From: Avena insularis
Lineage: Eukaryota; Streptophyta; Magnoliopsida; Poales; Poaceae
Reading direction: 5' to 3'
NCBI GenBank assembly: GCA_023614405.1
Contig: CM042693.1
Span: forward strand, 158,984,731-159,048,730
DNA: 64,000 nt
A program made the position numbers and the translations under genes. Under the pieces are notes generated by a model. That model was not told where the DNA came from. It saw only the letters and a program-made list of their open reading frames with translations, and searched no databases. The stretch's first letter is position 1, and each line of letters opens with the position of its first letter. Shown piece by piece: positions 20,343 to 32,031 of the stretch.

Positions 20343-20963
20343 TCACAAGAAGCATCTAGTAATCTTTATCATGAAGAGAAAGCCTAGAATAAAGTTATTG
20401 ATAATAATATTGTTAGGGAGTTCATGAGTAGGACATTTAAGCATTAGTAACTTCAATCTCCCCCAAGCTTGAGATGTACTCTCTCCATCACGAGGCCAAA
20501 AGTTATATATTAGATTTCTATCCTTATGAATCTCACTGGGAGGATAAAATTTAGAATAAAAGAGAGATGCCATTTCCTCCCATTCCATGGATTGTCCATT
20601 CCTCAGCAGCTTATACCATTCTTCAGCTCTCCCTTTCAAGGATATGGAGAGTAACTTCTTCTTCACCTGTTCAGTTGTGATACTTGCACACTTAAACAAC
20701 CCGCATAATTCATGGATAAAAAGCAAGTGATCACTAGGATGGACAGTTCCATCCCCTAAATAATAATTATCCATAACACTGTCAACAATACTTGTAGGTA
20801 TCTTAAAAGGATCTATCTCAATAGGTGGTGGTTCATCTATTACCCTAGCAGTGGTAGTAGTTTTCCCAAACATAAAACCAAGTGGGTTATCCATATTGGA
20901 AACAAAGTAACTAGCAGTAACAAAACAAATACTCACAATAGAAGTTTTCTTTACCCGTTCCAC
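20343..20963 (-). CDS. gag: Gag N-terminal part of the Athila-like element
   Basis: The 206-codon frame contains NMDNPLGFMFGKTTTTARV and then a Retrotrans_gag-type core: HPSDHLLFIHELCGLFKCA, LKGRAEEWYKLLRNGQSMEW, and LFYSKFYPPSEIHKDRNLIY with AQAW-like helix positions. This is the capsid domain signature of plant Ty3/Gypsy gag (a-E-W-y-x-L ... F-x-x-x-F-y-P). The first Met at 20963 is 19 bases downstream of the primer site; the Met about 24 codons in may be the real start. The frame ends early in FMIKITRCFL after a one-base deletion relative to copy B. Confidence 0.75.
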   Translation of the reverse strand: MERVKKTSIVSICFVTASYFVSNMDNPLGFMFGKTTTTARVIDEPPPIEIDPFKIPTSIVDSVMDNYYLGDGTVHPSDHLLFIHELCGLFKCASITTEQVKKKLLSISLKGRAEEWYKLLRNGQSMEWEEMASLFYSKFYPPSEIHKDRNLIYNFWPRDGESTSQAWGRLKLLMLKCPTHELPNNIIINNFILGFLFMIKITRCFL

Positions 20964-20981
20964 TCTTCAATAGCGCTTCAC

Positions 20982-20999
20982 TCCCCATCAACGGCGCCA
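20982..20999 (-). promoter_or_regulatory. Primer binding site, tRNA-Asp type
   Basis: Minus strand TGGCGCCGTTGATGGGGA matches 16 of 18 positions of the tRNA-Asp-complementary site (TGGCGCCGTTGCCGGGGA) that I associate with Athila-like elements. It lies 11 bases inside the 5' LTR. Confidence 0.8.
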
Positions 21000-21010
21000 G
21001 AAAATAGTCT

Positions 21011-22465
21011 TGATGACCCACAAGTATAGGGGGTGTATCGTAGTACTTTCAATAAATAGGAGTGTTGATCCCAACGAGGAGAAGAAGGTGTTGAACAGTG
21101 GTATGGAGTAGTAACTCTCTGCAAATACTTAGCAAACGGATTTTTAGTGGTTTTTTGATAATGCAACAAAACAAAGTGCAAGTAAAGAACAACCGCAGCA
21201 AGTGGCCCAATTCTTTCTTTGCAAAGGACAAGCCGGTGGAAATACTTATAAGGACCAAACGTTCTCGAGGACACATGGTAATTCTGTCAAGTGCTTTCAC
21301 TTCATATAGCTCAGTACTCTTCTTTGGTGTTGTAAGTGTTGTGTGGGTGAACCTGTGCTAATGTACCGACCTTACTTGGACTAATACATACTTGTGATTA
21401 AACCCCCTGCAAACATCTGTAACTACATGAAAGTAATTACGATATAAATCTAACCACAACCTTAAACTCTGATATCCTACTCCCTTGTGCAAAGGTGTCC
21501 TAACGGGGGTTCAGGTTTCTGTCACTCTGGCAACCCCACAATTAGTAGCCAAATACACAATGCATTCCCCTAGTCCCATAAATGGTGAAGTATCATGTAG
21601 TCGATGTTCACATGACACCACTAGAAGAATAACACCACAACTTAAATACTAAACCATTGAATAATAACTCAACACAAATCTACTAATAAAAACATGACTT
21701 CTCCCATGTCCTCGAGAACTAAACGAACTACTCACGAGACATCATATGGATCAAGATCAAAGATGATATGATAATGGATAACAATCTAAACATAAACAAT
21801 AATCCAACGGTTCCACTCACAAGCATTAACTACAATAGTAATTAACACCGGGAAAGTTTCCCCTAAGAACTAAAGCAATATCCAACACAATTGTTATGGC
21901 GGGACGGAGTGGTGATGATGGTGCTGGTGGAGATGATGGTGTGTATGATGATGATGATGATGATCCCGATGAAGCCTAGCTTGACGATGGTGTTGATGAC
22001 GACGATCTCCCCTCTCTGGGAAGGAATTTCCCTGGTAGAAATCTGTCTGCCAGAGAGATCTTTCTCTCTCGGTGTTTTTCGCCCCACAGAGGCAGTGGAA
22101 ATCTATTTGTGGTCGCTCCCCTAGCCTTAGGGTTCCGTAGGGAAGGTATAGGAGAAGGGGTGGAGTCGGGAGCCACGCCTAGGGGGTGTGGACCCCCTAC
22201 GGCCCCTCTTCGCTCCTCCTTGTGGCTTCCTCAATCTTCTGGAAAAATAATATTTCCCATATTTTTCTTGTATTTTCTGATCTTTGCGAAATTGCATCAA
22301 AACGCCTTCTTTTCCATCAGAATCCAGACTCCGGCAGTTCATCCTCCAAGAATCATCCAACATGCAAAAACAGTGGAAAAGACATAAGTAATACCTCATA
22401 ATAAGACATACATCAATGAATAGAGGCAAATTATGATATAAAATGGTGATGCAAATTGGGCATAT
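21011..22465 (-). repeat. 5' LTR of the Athila-like element, copy A
   Basis: It starts TGATGACCCACAAGTATAGG and ends ...GGGCATAT, lacking the terminal CA that copy B keeps (55343-55344). It is similar along its length to 14148-15644. Confidence 0.83.
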
Positions 22466-24801
22466 ATTTGGAGAAATCACATCCGTAAAACTAATGCTAA
22501 AATGTCGCAAGACAAATGATTGGAAGATCACTTACGAAGTGACATCGCCGTTTAAATTATATTGGAAAGAAAACATGAGGAATCTCCATATTCATGGATT
22601 TTTGGAGTCTTTGATTTGATCAAGTGACGCTTGTGAGACTTTCCTCGGGATATTTAAAACTTAGTTCAAAGGCCAAAGAAGAACGAACGACTAAAATATT
22701 GGAATTTATACATATCGATGTATGTAGTCCATTATGTGTAGTCGTAAGCGATGGATTTCAACTTCATACGCTTTCTCCGAAAATTTGACTGAATATTCAC
22801 TTAATGAGAAAGAAGTATGAAATATTTGAAAACATTCAAAGACTTTCAAGATGAAGTGGAAAATCATTGTAACAAGAAAATAAATGATTTATGATTTTAT
22901 CATAAAGAGATTTATTTGAGTTGCATCCAAAGTCGAATGAGCATGTCTTTGTAGGTTATTTCGAATAACCATTGGGTATTCATCCATAACACCGAGGACA
23001 AAAGAGTTTGTCGCTTGAAATGTGAAGTTTCTTGAAAATGAATTTATTCACAAAAAGTTAAGTGGGAGGACAATAGAACTTTGATAAGGTTAACAAACCT
23101 TAGCTATATGTGCTGAGTTGCGCAACGCTGGAAAATGTTCCGGAGGCAGCTAGAATGCTCATGGCTCACGTGCCTCAAAGGTTGTGGTCACGGAGATCTA
23201 CGTTCCTATTGAACCAAGTAGGTCGGATAAACAATCAAATGCTGGGATTTGAGAGAAAATCATTATTTTTTGACAATGATGAACCGACTACATGCAAAGA
23301 AGCGATGATGGGCCCTGACTCCGTGAAATGGCTTGAAGCCATAAAATCCGTGATAGTTCCATACACGAAAATCAAGATTTGAACTTGGAAGACCCTATGG
23401 AAAGGTGTAAAAACCTATCGGTCGTATTTGGATATATAAAGAAACATACATGGATGTTTCACATCTATGAAATATTCGACATGTCGGTAAAGATTTTACG
23501 ACAATGTTTAAGGAGTTGACGATGACAAGATTTGATCTTTCATAGCGATATTTAGTCTGGACGGATTACTGTAGCAACGACTATAGATATTTGGTATATG
23601 GTAGATGAATAAACAAAACAAAGTTCTTGTAAAAGAATGGTTACCTCGGACGTGTGCATGGCACGATCTAAAGGGTTTTGTTAATTCAAAAGATTCTAAA
23701 AAGGGCATGCAAACTTCAATGGTTGAAGTAAGCATCGTGGGGTTGGAATCTTCACCGTGATGAAACTGTTAAAGGAGTTTTCATCTGGAGACGATGACTA
23801 TGCTTGTATTTGCAAGAAATTAAGTGGGAGCGCTGAGACGTATTTCTAATACATTATATGGAGGACATCTTGTTGATTGGAAATGATTGGAAAGACATAG
23901 GCAAAACCCAAATATTTAGCATGAATGTCTACATGGATAGATAGTGACGCTAATATGGTCATGCCAAACATACATATATGAGATATTGAAGGAGTTCCAT
24001 ATAGAAACGACGAGAAAAGGATCTTGTCGCATGGAAAAGAATTGTCTCAAGATTCAAGTGTATCGACACTTGATAAGTGAAACAAGATTCAAGTGCTTTG
24101 ACACTTGATGAGTGGAATCACAAGAAATATGTCCTATGCTCTAAGTGTTATGAGCATATACTAGAATGTATCATAAAATGATCATTGGACGATAGTAAGG
24201 ATATTCTTATGATCTTGTGGAAGAACTAAGAATATATTTGTGTAGAGGTGACAAACAATTACAAATAGTTCATTGTAAAGCGTTACATTGATACTAGTTT
24301 TGTCACAAGATACAAAATTAAGTTTATCTCAATTTAAACTATGGGTAGCACAATGAAATGGAAAGAAGTTTCCATGACGGATTTGGATGAATTCCAAAGT
24401 TAAGACATTTTGACGGATACTACAACAAAAGGGCTAAGTATATGACTGCTATAGTAGCAGCAAAGGAGGGCATTTGTGTCAAGTAGTTTGTTATCAAACT
24501 AAGGTGTGGTTTGCAACGGACTAACACTAAATATATATTGTACGACAATAGTATCGACATGATTTAACCCCAAGGAACTAAAGGTCTCACCAAAAGACCA
24601 AATTTATACAATGCCATCTGATTGGAGAATGAGTGGTGCGTGAAGACGCAAAGACATGCAAATACACACGGACCTAAAAGCGTCAGATCCGGAGATTATG
24701 TTAACCACTTGCAATCGCGTATATAGAACACCAGAAAGCCATAGGTGTTCAATACGCAAAGTTTCTAAACTAGATTATTGTCTCTAGTGCAAGTGGGAGA
24801 C
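22466..24801 (+). pseudogene. pol: Copia pol remnant: integrase, RT, RNase H (copy A)
   Basis: Decayed plus-strand similarities appear in Copia order. First is GAG-pre-integrase (ATGAGGAATCTCCATATTCA near 22573, like RM..LHIHG). Next are the integrase N-terminus (GAACGAACGACTAAAATATT near 22680, then the IHTDVCGPL-like and DGFQYF-like stretch to 22770) and the integrase core tail. RT starts at 23266-23382 (DNDEPTTCKEAMMGPDSVKW). The RT active site reads Y-M-E-D at 23865-23876. RNase H has an EYM..AAKE-like stretch near 24440 and an AQPKEPRSHQ-like stretch near 24560. The polypurine tract GCAAGTGGGAGA precedes the LTR. Stops and frameshifts are everywhere. This is Angela/BARE/WIS type. Confidence 0.78.
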
Positions 24802-26099
24802 TTAAGGGAATATGCCCGAGAGGCAATAATAAAGTGGTTATTATCGCATTCCTTATTTATGATAAATGTTTATTTTGCATGCTATAATTGTATTAATACG
24901 AAAACATTAATACATGTGTGTTTAATAAACAAACAGAAAGTTCCTAGTTATGCCTCTCTCATAAACTAGCTCGTTGATTAACAAGATGATCAAGGTTTCC
25001 TGATCATGGACATTGGATGTTGTTAATAACGAGGTCACAACATTAGTGTAATGGTGTGATGAACATTCATCCCAAGTACAGCATTACGATCAAATTCATT
25101 GAGTTTATATTGCTATAACAACATACAAAGTGATCCCAATCCTTAGACCATGAGATCAGGTCAATCACTAACACTGGAAGAGTATCCTGGTAACATCAAA
25201 CGTCACACCGTAACAGGGTGATTATAAAGATGGGTTCAGTACTACTAAAGTGTAATGTTGAGGCCCATGGATCGAGTGTGGAATTTGTTCATCCCGATGA
25301 CGAATATATATGCTCTGGGCCCTCTCAGTGATATCACATTGATTAGCTTGCAAGAAAGTGATTTGATCACTAGAATGCTATATCACGGGAATAAGAAAAG
25401 ATTAAATGTAAGTAACAATATCAAACTAGGTATGGCAATACCGATGATCGAATCTCGGACATGTAATATATCGTGAAACAAAAGAATTAAGATACTAGCA
25501 TAAAAGGTTCTCGCGATCACAAGAAATTCATCGCTGAATGTGTGGGAGTTAGTATGGATCTCCAGGTCCTTCTTCTGATTATTGATCCGAGAGGGGTATC
25601 GATCATGTCCGCATTATTCGTGAACCATAGGGTGACACACTTAAGATACACCGACGTCCATTTGGAGCAAAAGTTTCATGCCGGAAAGAATAACAATCGC
25701 AGGAATTTATTTCACTAGATACCGAAACAGGTTTTCGGTTGAAATTGCAGAAAGTTCTTCTGCATGTGAAATGAAATACTAGCAAGGGGTTAGATGTGAA
25801 TGTTTGTCATTAAAGTAATTGACAAAATTCTGAATAAATAAAAGGATTTTTATTTAAGAGAGATTTTGCATTAAATTGGGTGGAAATTTAATGGGAATTT
25901 GAGTGGAGAAAACTGAAGGGGCATTTGTTGAGTGGAGCTTCCACCCATATGAATGAGGGATAGGTGGGGGCACCCTCCATGGCCGGCGGCCATGCCCCCT
26001 TGGGCTTCCCCCTCCCCTATATAAGGATCCCCTCCTCTCACTTCTCACTCACACCTCCTCGTGAAGGATTCTCACTCCCTCTAGTATTTATCCCCCATG
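24802..26099 (+). repeat. 3' LTR of the Copia element, copy A, left part
   Basis: It starts TTAAGGGAATATGCCCGAGA (copy B has TGAAGGG) and continues AGGCAATAATAAAGTGGTTA, the well-known start of Angela/BARE/WIS-type LTRs (TGTTGGAAATATGCCC...). It includes a CCTATATAAGGATCCCC promoter-like stretch near 26013-26029. It is interrupted at 26099 by the LARD. Confidence 0.8.
26013..26029 (+). promoter_or_regulatory. TATA box in the Copia LTR
   Basis: CCCCTATATAAGGATCC is a strong TATA-box context and is conserved in copy B at about 58876-58892. In Copia LTRs this marks the U3/R transition. Confidence 0.6.
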
Positions 26100-29000
26100 T
26101 GTAACTACCTCGGTGAATTATGCTCCTAGTACAAGCCTGGATGTTCAGAAATGGTTGAAATAGTACGGTGGGGCCCAAATGCCACTCACAGGTAGACCTT
26201 TCGGCCGTCCCAACCATTTCCAAACATCAGGACAAGAACGGGCGGCGTAATCGGCAGGCGAAGGGATCAACTACATACACAAATGAGTATGTATGCAAGC
26301 CACCATACAACAGTACATCAGAGCCATTCCATCTAAAAGAAAGGAAATATAGCAACGCCATACGGCAAGATCCAAATATCCTAGATAGATATAATAGTTT
26401 AGGATATCTCCTCATACATCAATCAACAGAGTATCAAGCGGAAGCGGAAGACAAAATCCGAGTACGGATAAGAAGCAAATCGGCATAAGATGCCCCATAA
26501 ATAAGCACATCCCGCCTACGTATCTCACGGATCCCGCTCCCTAATCTCTACACCGAATGATCGTTGCCCACATCGTCTGCCTCTTCCACCAAGTATCCAT
26601 CTTGCAGTGTACCGCATCATCGAACCAATAATTTATCGGGTGAGACCCTAGGGTACTCATCAAGTCTTTATGCCTCTAAAGGGGACACAACCTGGGGTGA
26701 CGCAGTTGCAGCAAAAGATAAACCCTAGCAATTCTATAGATACTCGCTAACCATCCGCCTAACCAGAGATAGACGGATGTCCGTGAATTAATAACAACAG
26801 TTATAACGGTTATCATGGTAATCTCCACAGATCCATCCTCCTCCTCGCCATCGACGAGGAAGCGAACGAACAACCCCCATCCGTTGGCAGTTTTATTATC
26901 CATTCCGTGAGTGTTGCACTATTTACTAGTCAGGTACCTAGTCTAGTCAAATTAAAAGCGGTACTTTAGGTATGCTTGTCTATGATCGAGAAACTGTGCT
27001 CCAAGTCGTCCATAACCGGACACGGCTTTCAGAAAGTTTTACCTGCATAGGTGCACAAATAGCAACACACACTGATATGCCTCGAAAACCAAATCAAAAC
27101 CCAACGAGGCAGTCACGACAAAGCGATCACAGGATTCAGAAATATTTCAGGGGGCCACCCCATTGAGCTACCCGCAACGAAGTTAGCTGACTCCGAGACG
27201 GCCTCAAGGTTTGTGGAGCCGGTTGTAAACGACTGGGAACCCGAAAGTGTGATTGGGCTTGTCGACACAGTAAAACGGGTCACGACCTAACAAAGACAAA
27301 GCAGCAAAGACCTGCACAATTTAAATAAAGCAAGAAAGCATGGCATAAGTACAGGATAGTAAATAAAACCTCAAACTAGTTTGTGGCCCTCAAGAAATAA
27401 GAATGAATCAAGCTCGCTCGTGGGGTTCATAAGCCTCCGGATGTGGATAGCGAATATTCTTGGAACAGAATCAAGTACTGGGTCTTACGGGACACAAGTG
27501 AGCCTGAAAACCAAATAGCGAATATGGCTCACCGATGCCACTTTCATTAGTTATCCCATTACTACTCAAAGTTAAGTTGGTTAGGTACCTGCTTTCCATC
27601 GACACTCACATACCCTACACATGTGTTTCTACGACTCACATGGCTCAAACAACTCCTGTAGTAATGGCTCATGGGATGGAGGAACAAGCTTCAGTGGGGT
27701 TTAAAGTAAAGGCTATGCAATACTTGGGATTCAATTTAATGCAATCGCGACTCAATGATGCAAGAATAAGATAGAGGCAATAGGTACTATATTTATGCAA
27801 GCATGTGGTAGTGCTTGCCTGGCAACTCAGTTGAAGCAAGGGTTGGATCTGGGTAGTGCTCCTGGTTCTCTTGATATATCCCCTGCTCAGTGTCTATTCG
27901 AAGAAGAAGCAAACAAACAAGGCCAACATAAATAAAGTGCACAAGCATATGAATAGATGCGACAAGCAAACAATCATGCCATGATGAATGATGCACAATT
28001 TGCATGGCATTAAAGTAGCATGGCAAGGGTGAGGTGTGGAACACAAGAATAAGCCATTTTATTTAGTTTTGGCCCCATTTTATTCACAATTAAGTTGCTG
28101 TCCACAATATATTTATATGATGCATGCTTCAAATCAACACATGGAATGCGTAAACAGAAAGGTCTCGTCGAGCTAATCATTTTAGAAATATCATTTATCA
28201 AATTTGGAGTTAAAAAAAGTTATTAATTTATTAAGACAAAAGGGCAATTTATTGTAATTTAAATCAACTTGAATTTTTAAGTGTCCAAAATATATTTTGA
28301 AGGCCAAATTTGAATTCCTCACATTTTTCTGATTTGAAAACATATATTATTTGTATTATTTGGAATTATATTTTAAAAGTTATTTAAAAACAGAATTAAA
28401 TTTGAATTTGAATTTATTTTGAAAAGATTTGAATAAAACAGAAAAGATCAGAGACTTTTTCTACTCAGGTTTATCTAGCCACAGACACTGATAGGTGGGG
28501 CCACTGGCTGACTGGACCAAACGCGCGCAGAAAATCTTTTTCCACCGCGGCCTGACCTAACCACCGATGACAGGGGACACGCAGGGTGGCCACACGGCGC
28601 GCTGCCCAGAAAGACGCCACGTGGGCGATCCAGGGCGCGCGGGGGGATCAGTCTGTGGCGGTCTGGGTTTTCCGGGGGTTTTCTTGCAAAGAGGCATCAA
28701 GGCTGGCAGGTGGGGCCGCGGGGACCGCGGGTTTAGGCGGGAAAAAGGGGAGGGTTGTTTCTGAAAAAGCGTCGCCGCCGCCGGGCTGTTCACGCACGTC
28801 GACTGCAGAGAACAGGGGAACAGGCCGGAGTTTGGGCGACGGTGGCGATCAAACGACGGCGTATCTCGCCACGCCGCAAAAACGAAAAACGTCGAGGGGA
28901 CGTAGGGCTACATCTTTCGTTCAGGTGGCACCGCTGGAGGGCTAACAGAGTCGACAAGCCCAGCCCGCTGCTCGCCAGAAAGCACGACGCGCTACAAGCA

Positions 29001-30575
29001 AGGCCGACGGAAGGCGGCGGCTCGCGAAGCTAGACGGAGAGGGATCATGTCTAGGGGGAAGAGGTGCTCACTGGAGCTGGCCGGGCGCTGCTTGCATGGA
29101 GGTGGAGCGGATCGGCCGAGGCAGAGGTCCGGGCGTCGCCCGGTGGCCAAGGGTCCGGGGAACTGCGGAGGGCTCCGGCGAGGCGTGGTCGGGGCAGGGC
29201 GATGTGGAGGAGACAGAGGAGGGTCCTGGTGCTCCTGGATCGGCTGGACGTCCACCGGAACAGCGAGGACAGAGGGAGCCGAGGCTAGGGTTTAGGAGGG
29301 GGAGGGCCATGGCCGCTTGCGAGGAAGAAGGAGAAGGGGAGGGGGCTTGGGCGCCTTCTAGATGTGATCTGGGTGAGGTGAGGTGAGGGTAGCTGAGGAA
29401 GGAGGGGAGAGCACATGGGTTTGGTGAGGTAGCTTTTGGCAAGGTAGGGAGAGGTCTCGGTGTTCTCTTCTCTCTCCTCTTGTTGTTTTGCTAAAAGAGG
29501 AGGAGGGGGACCAGGGGAGGCACATGCGATGGGGGTGGTGGTTCTGGTTTTCTGGCTGGACCATCTTGTGGTGCAAGAAAGAGAGGAAGAGGGGAGGGCT
29601 CAGGATAGGGGGTGGCTCGGGTTAGGTTGGTTTAGGAGGGGTAGGGTAGATCATGGGTTAGGTTTAGGGTTTATCTAGGTGAGAGGTGGTGGTAGAGAGG
29701 GTATGGTGATGATGGGGTAGGTGAAAGATAGAGGATAAGAGAGGGAGGGTGATGTGATTGGGCCCCACTTCACAAACAAGCAACAAAAGCAACTCAAATA
29801 AAAGATGGAAAGGATAGAGGTGTAATTCTTGCATGGCCCATGCATGGGAACTCAAGGCCACTTTATATTTGTAAAAACAAACATAATTCACAAGGGCACT
29901 ATATTGTGATGCATGCATTCAAATTTGAACCAAAGCCAAACAAGAAGCTTCAAGTTGATTCCTCATATGGTATGGATGAAAATAAGCATAGATGGATATA
30001 AATGGCTATACTATTATGGGGTTCCACTAGATGATTATTTAGCCACAAAATATATTCATGCATGAGCATAGATTCAAACAATACCCAAGTGAAAGCTTGA
30101 CAAAGAATTATACTCACATAGCTTGCAAAGGTGGCCATGTGGCTCCACATAATCCATATTGTGAGAACAATATATATTATATATGGAAGCATGTATACAT
30201 AGAAGTGGATCCATCCCAACCCACATGAGCTAGAGGTAAAATCCCAATAAAGTGCAAAGCTCATATTTAGTGGAATGGTGGAAGGATGGGGTGATGACAA
30301 GAAAGGTGGTGGAGTTCAATAAAAGATATGCCCCCAACTCAACTTGGGCATTAAACAATATATCAAGAACCAAATACAATATCAAGAGGCAAATACAATT
30401 TACAATGCATATGAGAGAAGAACCAAATCAAAAGGGTTTTATATGATGCTCAAATGCAAGGAGGCATGATAACATGAGCATGATATAATGATGATGCAAC
30501 AATTATATGTTTGAAGTAGCCATTATATTACTAGACCAAGTAGCATTACAATTGTTAGACAATTGGGATGCTACA
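26100..30575 (-). repeat. 3' LTR of the LARD
   Basis: On the minus strand it runs from TGTAGCATCCCAATTG at 30575 to GGTAGTTACA at 26100, 4476 bases. It is intact at both ends. It contains a GC-rich block (28560-29680) whose many overlapping frames are compositional artefacts, and an AT-rich block (28200-28450) rich in TTTGAATTT. Confidence 0.82.
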
Positions 30576-30588
30576 ACTCTCCCCCACT
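30576..30588 (-). promoter_or_regulatory. Polypurine tract of the LARD
   Basis: Minus strand AGTGGGGGAGAGT abuts the LTR start TGTAGCATCC. Confidence 0.75.
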
Positions 30589-30594
30589 AAACAG

Positions 30595-30613
30595 GAATCT
30601 CGCCCCGAGATTC
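30595..30613. other. Hairpin next to the LARD polypurine tract
   Basis: GAATCTCGCCCCGAGATTC has 8-base perfect arms and loop CCC, 19 bases inside the LTR boundary. It differs from 3408-3426 only in one loop base. Confidence 0.75.
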
Positions 30614-31838
30614 TAGGAAAAAGAAAACAACACAAAGAGAGACGGGTGTTCGAACGAAGGTGACCCTCACGTTCCCAAGTTGCTAAACAACGGAATGGTG
30701 CGACCACTACACCTTGCAAAACTTGCTAGACTTGTTGCGAGTCTTGCGTTTTGCTTGAGAAACAACGGTTAGAAGAGTTGAAGGATTGTCGTGAGACAAG
30801 AAGGATAGGATGGACATAGCTCCGGTTTTCTCAAGAAACATGATAAAAGAATAGAACCCTTGTGAAAGAAAGGACAAGATGATGTATCCTGGATAAAGAA
30901 AGACACCGTTAAGATTAAAGATTTACCGATACGAGAGAGGATGGATCTTTGTCTCGCCGGAAGGAAAAGAGCTAGATTGGAGAGGTTTTGAACCACTATG
31001 ACAATAGCATCGTATCTTCTCTCAGATTTGAGAAATGAAGTACGGAAACAATATTGCCTTCAAACAATAGAGTCCCTTGATATCAACAGAAAGATTTAGT
31101 TAGACATCGTCGGATTAGATTCTTCTTGCGCCGGTAAGAACCAAAGGACCACGCAATTGAGGTGCGCGGATATAACTTCCAGAGACGGATGTGAAGCCGA
31201 TCATGGTGGAATCGAGAAGCAAAGAATATGGAGGATTTGGAGTCTATTGTAGATATACTTGCTTTCTTTTAGCCTTGAGGCTAACGAATAGATTTGCTGA
31301 TGGCATCAACCATAATTGGCCTTACCACGTAAAAAAAGAATTGATGAAACAAAGAGAGAGATAGTTTCCTTTCATCTTGTTTGGGGATGTCAAGCACCGT
31401 AGAATGTCGAGGATGTAAAGAGTTTGCGCTTGTTTCACCAGATAATTGAAGATTTGCTCCGTGTAGGAAAAGACGAGATCACCAACAAGAGATTATTGAT
31501 TACTTTCTTCGAGAGAGCACTCCGGAAAAACAAGGACGAAAGTAAAAGTATCGAGGGATAAAGGCCACTTCTAACTTCCGTGGAATGAGTGGAATCACAT
31601 TAATTCACCAATTCAATGTACAAGAGCGAATGATAAGAGTAGTGGTATGGTAGCTACTCCATCCCGCACTCAAAGCATTACTCCGCACATGAATAGGAAA
31701 ACCATGCATCCCAACCACAACAATGCATCAAGGTATTGATAAGAAGATCTCATGGAACTCCGTTAGAAAACAAGGATAGATGCAAACGATTCACCGGATC
31801 CAAGATAGATAAAGATGATGATGTTGTCGTCATGTCAG

Positions 31839-32031
31839 GGTGAATTACGCTCCTAGTACAAGCCTGGATGTTCAGAAATGGTTGAAATAGTACGGTGGGG
31901 CCCAAATGCCACTCACAGGTAGACCTTTCGGCCGTCCCAACCATTTCCAAACATCGGGACAAGAACGGGCGGCGTAATCGGCAGGCGAAGGGATCAACTA
32001 CATACAGAAATGAGTATGTATGCAAGCCACC
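31839..32031 (-). repeat. LTR-end fragment embedded in the LARD internal domain
   Basis: These 193 bases match 26112-26304, the 3'-terminal part of the LARD LTR, with three mismatches and no gaps. The match begins 12 bases inside the LTR end (GGTGAATTACGCTCC) and stops at GCAAGCCACC. Confidence 0.85.

Larger units (their letters stand above)
14148..22465 (-). mobile_element. Non-autonomous Athila-like Gypsy retrotransposon (Fatima-like LTRs), copy A
   Basis: A complete-looking LTR element of 8.3 kb on the minus strand. It has a 5' LTR at 21011-22465, a tRNA-Asp-type primer site, gag and protease frames, a small extra ORF, a long untranslated 3' part, a polypurine tract and a 3' LTR at 14148-15644. 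Reverse transcriptase, RNase H and integrase are absent. The left flank is CAAAC (14143-14147) and the right flank in copy B is CAAAT (55345-55349), a target duplication with one mismatch. In copy A the last CA of the 5' LTR and about 9 flanking bases are lost. It inserted into the Copia element. The LTR start TGATGACCCACAAGTATAGG resembles Fatima, from memory. Confidence 0.82.

Noticed and set aside
26168..26488. 106-codon plus-strand frame at the LARD LTR end
   Set aside because: Antisense to the element, broken in the other LTR, no domain.
28754..29015. Possible rRNA- or tRNA-like structured gene in the GC-rich LTR block
   Set aside because: No cloverleaf with conserved T-arm or rRNA signature could be found; composition alone suggested it.
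28567..29576. Many overlapping GC-rich frames up to about 125 codons on both strands
   Set aside because: They lie in the GC-rich block of the LARD LTR, overlap each other in several frames, are repetitive in Gly/Pro/Ser/Arg, and are not preserved in frame in the other LTR (36235-37044).
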